Source: CAZPNX01 sp964518765 (GTDB lineage: Bacteria > Edwardsbacteria > AC1 > EtOH8). From it: 64,000 nucleotides of DNA. Below, piece after piece: positions 59,970-64,000 of the stretch. The notes beneath the pieces were generated by a model. The model did no database searches. It was not told the origin of the DNA and saw only the letters and a list, made by a program, of their open reading frames with translations. The stretch is from contig CAZFJC010000007.1 in NCBI GenBank assembly GCA_964518765.1, forward strand, positions 1 through 64,000, written 5' to 3'. The translations under genes and the position numbers were made by a program. Within the stretch, counting starts at the first letter, position 1. Each line of letters opens with the position of its first letter.

Positions 59970-60620
59970 ATGGAAGTGATAGACAACGGCCCCCAGCCTC
60001 AGTATGATCGACTGCTCCCGGTGCAGGAGGATGCCCTCAAGGAGGTCTTCAACATCGGCTCGGGCCAGGCGGCCACCACCCTGGCCGAGGCCCTGGGGGT
60101 CAAGGTGCTGGTGTCGGTGCCGGCCATCGGCATCAGACCGGTGGAGGAAGTGCTGTCATCGCTGGCTAAACCAGCCACCCCGGTGGTCTGTCTGGTGGAC
60201 ATCTTTGCCGGGGATATCTCGGGCTGCACCGTCTGGCTGATGCCGGGGGACAAGGCCCGAAACTTCGCCCAGCTCTGCTGGCATCACATGCCGCAATCAA
60301 GGAAAAGGCCGGAGTTCGACTTCGGCCAGATACACCGGGAGATCTCGGAGTGCCTGACCGGCGCCTATCTCAATACGGTGGAGAACATGCTGGGCCTGCT
60401 GACCGTGCCCTCGACCCCGATGCTGCTGTCGGGGGTGATGCGCTCCGTGCTGGAGAGGATACTCACCGAACGCAGCCAGGGGACGGGGGCGGTGGCCTAC
60501 GTGCAGAACAAGTTCACCATGGGGGAGAAGCCCAATAGCTATATTGGTTTTTTCATGATGGTGCCGGATCTCGGCTCGCTCAAAAGGATGTTGGAGATCC
60601 TGAAGGTGGCGGAATACTGA
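59970..60620 (+). CDS. CheC-like phosphatase
   Basis: A 216-residue protein of the CheC/CheX/FliY phosphatase fold. Two similar helices carry the active site: the first, DALKEVFNIGSGQAATTLAE, keeps the Glu and Asn (ExxN). In the second, REISECLTGAYLNTVENMLG, the Asn position is Glu, so only one site may be active. CheC removes phosphate from CheY, but no chemotaxis genes are in the window. It precedes purD and a multi-PAS sensor gene, so it could act on another response regulator. Confidence 0.85.
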   Translation: MEVIDNGPQPQYDRLLPVQEDALKEVFNIGSGQAATTLAEALGVKVLVSVPAIGIRPVEEVLSSLAKPATPVVCLVDIFAGDISGCTVWLMPGDKARNFAQLCWHHMPQSRKRPEFDFGQIHREISECLTGAYLNTVENMLGLLTVPSTPMLLSGVMRSVLERILTERSQGTGAVAYVQNKFTMGEKPNSYIGFFMMVPDLGSLKRMLEILKVAEY

Positions 60621-60696
60621 ACGGCCAAAACGACCTTCGGCCGGACCCGCCTGTTCAATGGGGCCCAACCGACCAAAAGAGATGGGATTGCAGGGC

Positions 60697-60728
60697 AAAA
60701 ACAGGCTACCATTTGGTAGCCTGTTTTT
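60697..60728 (+). terminator. Rho-independent terminator
   Basis: AAAAACAGGCTACC (60697-60710), loop ATTT, GGTAGCCTGTTTTT (60715-60728). A perfect 14-bp stem with T tract that ends the CheC-like gene. Confidence 0.92.
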
Positions 60729-60752
60729 CATTGCCGGAGCGGTTTTTACTCA

Positions 60753-60781
60753 TTGACACCTTGCTGAAAGTATGATAACAT
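60753..60781 (+). promoter_or_regulatory. Sigma-70-type promoter of purD, nearly leaderless
   Basis: TTGACA (60753-60758), a 17-base spacer, TAACAT (60776-60781) with an extended TGA in front. The -10 ends eight bases before the purD ATG, leaving almost no leader, and no ribosome site exists. Confidence 0.6.
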
Positions 60782-60789
60782 AAAAAGTT

Positions 60790-62064
60790 ATGAAAATCCT
60801 AATCATCGGCTCGGGCGGACGGGAGCACGCCCTGGCTTGGAAGCTGGCGCAAAGCTCACTGGTAACCGAGATCCACGCCGCCCCGGGAAATCCCGGCATC
60901 GCCCGTCTGGCCGAGTGCCATCCCATATCGGCACACAACCTTGACGGGATCCGCGAACTGGCCGTGGGCCTAGGGATAGATCTGGCCGTGGTCGGGCCGG
61001 ACGATTGCCTGGCGGCCGGCATGACAGATGTTCTCCAGGAGGCCGGAATCAAAGTTTTCGGACCCACCAAGGCGGCCGCCAGAATAGAATCTTCCAAAGC
61101 TTTCGCCAAGGAGCTGATGGCCGAGGAGAGGATCCCCACCGCCAGTTCGGCCACCTTCTCCGATTACCAGCAGGCGTGTGATCACCTGAGGTTGCGGCAT
61201 CTGCCGGCCGTCATCAAGGCCAGCGGCTTGGCCCTGGGTAAGGGGGCCATCATCTGCCACACCCGTCAGCATGCCATGCAGGTCCTGCACTCGATGATGG
61301 TCGACAGGATCTTCGGCCCGGCCGGCGACCAAGTGGTGGTGGAGGATTTCCTCGAGGGCCGCGAGGTCTCGGTCCATGCCCTATGCGACGGCTCCAGTGC
61401 CGTCGTCTTCCCACCGGCCCAGGATCACAAGGCGGCCTACGATGGCGATCAGGGGCCGAACACCGGCGGTATGGGGTGCTACTGTCCAGTGACTTGGGTC
61501 AGCCGTGACACCATGGACGAGATCAAGCGTAAAGTTATCGAGCCGACTCTTCGGGCCCTGGCCAGGAGGGGAACCCCTTTCGTGGGATGCCTCTATCCCG
61601 GGCTGATGCTCACTGATGATGGGATCAAGGTGCTGGAGTTCAACGCCCGCTTCGGGGATCCCGAGACCCAGGCCTTCATGCCCTTGATGGAGGGGGACCT
61701 GGTGGAGGCCATGATGGCCTGCCTCGAGGGGACCCTGCCGAGGATCGAGTTAAAATGGCGGCGCCAGGCCGCGGCCTGCGTCATAGCCGCCTCGGGTGGC
61801 TATCCCGGCCCCTACCGCAAGGGGCTTGAGATCGCCGGGGTGGATGAGGCCGGCAGCCTTCCAGGGGTGACGGTCTTCCAAGCCGGGACCGCGCTGGAGA
61901 ACGGAAAGCTGGTCACCGCCGGGGGCAGGGTTTTGGGGGTCACCGGATGTTCCACAGATTTGGAGGGCGCTCTGAAAGCTGCCTACCAAGGTATGGAGCT
62001 GATATCGTTCGACGGAATCCATTACCGGCGAGACATCGGGCGTCGAGAACAGGCGGTGACTTAA
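60790..62064 (+). CDS. purD: Phosphoribosylamine--glycine ligase
   Basis: A 424-residue ATP-grasp ligase that joins glycine to phosphoribosylamine in purine synthesis. It begins KILIIGSGGREHALAWKLAQ, and has VKASGLALGKGA-type ATP-grasp residues (IKASGLALGKGAIICHTRQH), AYDGDQGPNTGGMGCYCPVT and EFNARFGDPETQAFMPLM. Length is normal. No other pur gene lies nearby. Confidence 0.97.
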   Translation: MKILIIGSGGREHALAWKLAQSSLVTEIHAAPGNPGIARLAECHPISAHNLDGIRELAVGLGIDLAVVGPDDCLAAGMTDVLQEAGIKVFGPTKAAARIESSKAFAKELMAEERIPTASSATFSDYQQACDHLRLRHLPAVIKASGLALGKGAIICHTRQHAMQVLHSMMVDRIFGPAGDQVVVEDFLEGREVSVHALCDGSSAVVFPPAQDHKAAYDGDQGPNTGGMGCYCPVTWVSRDTMDEIKRKVIEPTLRALARRGTPFVGCLYPGLMLTDDGIKVLEFNARFGDPETQAFMPLMEGDLVEAMMACLEGTLPRIELKWRRQAAACVIAASGGYPGPYRKGLEIAGVDEAGSLPGVTVFQAGTALENGKLVTAGGRVLGVTGCSTDLEGALKAAYQGMELISFDGIHYRRDIGRREQAVT

Positions 62065-62177
62065 TGTAATGCAGACGTCAGCCTGGATCGTACAATCTCA
62101 TATTTTTTACAGTGGCTAGATTAAATAAAAAAATCGGAAGAGCCGCTCCATCGAGCGCCAAGCCATGTCGTCCAGAC

Positions 62178-64000
62178 ATGAAAGTTCTGCCGGGGAGTTC
62201 GGCCAAGAGATTCGACCCCGGCATGCCGGGGTTCGGCGACCGGGTGCTGGACTTGGCCGGGGCTTTGGTGGTGGTGCTGGATCGGGACGGCCGGATCGTC
62301 CATTTCAACGGGGCCTGCACTAGGGTAACCGGATACACCCTGGGCCAGATCAAGGGCAAACGCATCTGGGATGTCCTGATCTTACCCGAGGATCGGGCGG
62401 CCGTCCAAGCGGTATTCGAGCAGCTGAGGATGGGGCTTTACCCCAATTCCTTCGAGAATTACTGGCGCACCAAAAAGGGGGAACGGCGGTACATCGCCTG
62501 GGTAAACACGGCCATCCTGGACGAAGACCAGGACGTGGAGTATATCGTCGGCTCGGGCATAGATATCACCGATCGCAAGAAGGCCGAGGACGGGGAGCGG
62601 GAGTACGCCGGCTATTTGTCCATCCTCTCCGAGGCGGCCACCAGCCTGGTGCGCAGCAACACCAGGGATAATATATATCGCCTGCTGGCCGAGGGCCTGT
62701 CCAAGCTGCTGCCACAGGCGATCTTGATAACGGTGGGAGAATTCGAAAGTCGAATTCATAAAATAATCATCAAAGATGCCTTGGCCGACTCCGAAGCCAC
62801 CAGAGAAACTATCGAAAAGACATTGGGGAAGTGGATTGTCGGCCTCTCCTTAGACACCGGGGCTTCGGATGACATGCCGAAGGTTATGTCTGGCAAGCTG
62901 AACTCGATTCCTGGAGGCCTCCACCAGCTAGCTTTTAGCTCAATTCCCAAGAGCCTCTGCCGGCAGCTGGAAAAGTCGCTGGGCAAGCCGTTGATATATG
63001 GGATCGGCATATCCTCCGGGCAAAATCTCTTTGGCACCGTCTCCATCCTGATGCCCAGGGGAGAGGAGATCAAGGAAGCGGTGCATATCGAGACCCTAGT
63101 CAGCCAGACCTCGACGGCCCTGCTCCGGCTGGATGCCGAGCAGCGGGTCCAGGAGCGGGAGCGATACTTCCGAGCCCTGACCGAGAACGCCGGCGACATC
63201 ATCACCATCGTCGATACCGCTGGCACCATCCGCTATAAGAGTTCGGCGGTGCGCACCGAGCTGGGCTACCGCCCCGAGGAGCTGGTGGGCGAAAATATCT
63301 TTGGCTACATCCATCCCGAGGATCTGGCTAAAGCCCAGAAGACATTCAGGAGGGCGGTGGAGAACTCCGGGATGCCGCTGAAGACGGAGCTTCGCTTTCG
63401 ACACCGGGACGGATCCTGGAGGGTGTTGGACGTGACCGGCATCAGCCTTCTTCAGGACCCGGCGGTGGGAGGGGTGGTGATAAACTCCAGGGATATGACC
63501 GAGCGGGTGCGCAACCGGGAGATGATCGCCGAGAGCGAGGAGCGCTACCGCAGCCTGGTGGAGCTTTCGCCCGACGGCTGCGCCATCCACCAGGACGGGA
63601 AGATTGTCTTCATCAACGCCTCGGGCGCCAGGATGCTTGGAGCCACATCTGCGGACCAGCTGCTGGGAAGGGATTTCCTGGAGCTGGCCCATCCGGATTG
63701 CCGGGAGAAGATAAGAAAGAGGGTGGGGCGTGCCTCCCGGCTGAAGCTGGAGGCCAACGAGGAGAAGTTCCTGCGCCTGGATGGCACTGTATTCGACGTC
63801 GAGGTCTCGGCCGGACCCATAACCTTCGGGGGGCGGCCGGCGGTGCACGTCATGTTCCGCGACATCACCCAACGCCAGTTGAACCTGCGGGCCCTTCAGG
63901 AATCGGAGTCCAGGTACCGGACCACTTTGGATTCGATGGGCGACCTCATCCATCTGATAGACCGTGATTTCAAAATCATCTATACGAATCCGGCCTTCGG
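62178..64000 (+). CDS. Multi-PAS sensor protein, partial
   Basis: The frame is open to the end of the window (607 residues seen, no stop). PAS 1 (about 22-130, VVVLDRDGRIVHFNGACTRV, then VGSGIDITDRKKAE), a GAF-like region (about 150-315), PAS 2 (about 328-445, RYFRALTENAGDIITIVDTA), PAS 3 (about 455-570) and the start of PAS 4 (about 578, RYRTTLDSMGDLIHLIDRDF). PAC ends such as DMTERVRNRE and DITQRQLNLR are visible. A histidine kinase or GGDEF output probably lies beyond. The ATG at 62178 is used; a GTG at 62112 and an ATG at 62223 are alternatives. Confidence 0.8.
   Translation, partial: MKVLPGSSAKRFDPGMPGFGDRVLDLAGALVVVLDRDGRIVHFNGACTRVTGYTLGQIKGKRIWDVLILPEDRAAVQAVFEQLRMGLYPNSFENYWRTKKGERRYIAWVNTAILDEDQDVEYIVGSGIDITDRKKAEDGEREYAGYLSILSEAATSLVRSNTRDNIYRLLAEGLSKLLPQAILITVGEFESRIHKIIIKDALADSEATRETIEKTLGKWIVGLSLDTGASDDMPKVMSGKLNSIPGGLHQLAFSSIPKSLCRQLEKSLGKPLIYGIGISSGQNLFGTVSILMPRGEEIKEAVHIETLVSQTSTALLRLDAEQRVQERERYFRALTENAGDIITIVDTAGTIRYKSSAVRTELGYRPEELVGENIFGYIHPEDLAKAQKTFRRAVENSGMPLKTELRFRHRDGSWRVLDVTGISLLQDPAVGGVVINSRDMTERVRNREMIAESEERYRSLVELSPDGCAIHQDGKIVFINASGARMLGATSADQLLGRDFLELAHPDCREKIRKRVGRASRLKLEANEEKFLRLDGTVFDVEVSAGPITFGGRPAVHVMFRDITQRQLNLRALQESESRYRTTLDSMGDLIHLIDRDFKIIYTNPAF

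Overview
The window is about 60% G+C, densely coded and free of phage, IS or CRISPR signatures. It looks like a chromosomal piece from an uncultured Gram-negative bacterium. The Gram-negative reading rests on a CMP-KDO synthetase, a Wzi-like outer-membrane barrel, several lipoproteins with lipoboxes, Spy/CpxP-like periplasmic proteins and a secreted protein ending in a T9SS/FlgD-like sorting domain. The gene mix (SpoVG, YebC, PilY1-like and pseudopilin clusters, a DGGGP-synthase-like UbiA next to UppP, many short palindromic repeats) suggests an FCB-group or related candidate phylum. The exact lineage cannot be fixed from the sequence alone.

Layout. 1-2.4 kb: an ECF sigma factor, a membrane protein that may be its anti-sigma, and two Spy-like proteins. 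The same bipartite ECF-type promoter motif (TTAAACC, then CGTC 16 bases later) precedes both the sigma gene and the second Spy-like gene. 2.6-4.9 kb: a membrane-anchored sigma-54 activator without a receiver domain. 5.2-20.0 kb: two successive minor-pilin operons (FimT/PilV/PilW/PilX-like) with a 1.2 kb-residue PilY1-like protein, an unusual 1064-residue pseudopilin carrying SdrD-B-like and FG-GAP-like domains, and an accessory block that includes a degenerate tandem PgpA-like membrane protein. The second operon is preceded by a near-consensus sigma-54 promoter, which ties it to the neighbouring activator. 20.2-26.5 kb: secG, rplU-rpmA, an MBL-fold hydrolase, a TMEM43-like protein, ATP-type PEP carboxykinase, an ACT-domain protein and kdsB. 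26.6-36.6 kb: TPR lipoprotein, Wzi-like barrel, UbiA, UppP, a diguanylate cyclase, a tyrosine recombinase, cysS and a methyltransferase, mostly joined by ATGA/GTGA overlaps. 36.5-43 kb: a relict solute-binding gene, yebC, then ruvC-TPR-ruvA and ruvB, split by a DUF4349-like gene and a decayed SulP-STAS-EIIA transporter. 43-50.3 kb: tandem patatins, rmuC, era and a secreted sorting-domain protein. 50.4-59.3 kb, minus strand: the housekeeping run ispE-spoVG-tRNA-Gln-prs-rplY-pth-rpsF-ssb-ssb-rpsR-rplI-EIIA-zinc ribbon-rpmB-nudix-ruvX-mltG, with two ssb genes in tandem. 59.4-64 kb: a DUF2846 lipoprotein, a CheC-like phosphatase, purD and a multi-PAS sensor protein that runs off the end.

The most interesting material is the pilin region with its sigma-54 promoter and giant adhesin-like pseudopilin, the self-contained ECF regulon, a small MITE-like repeat found at 4.9 kb and 36.8 kb, and several promoters placed so close to start codons that leaderless transcripts are likely.
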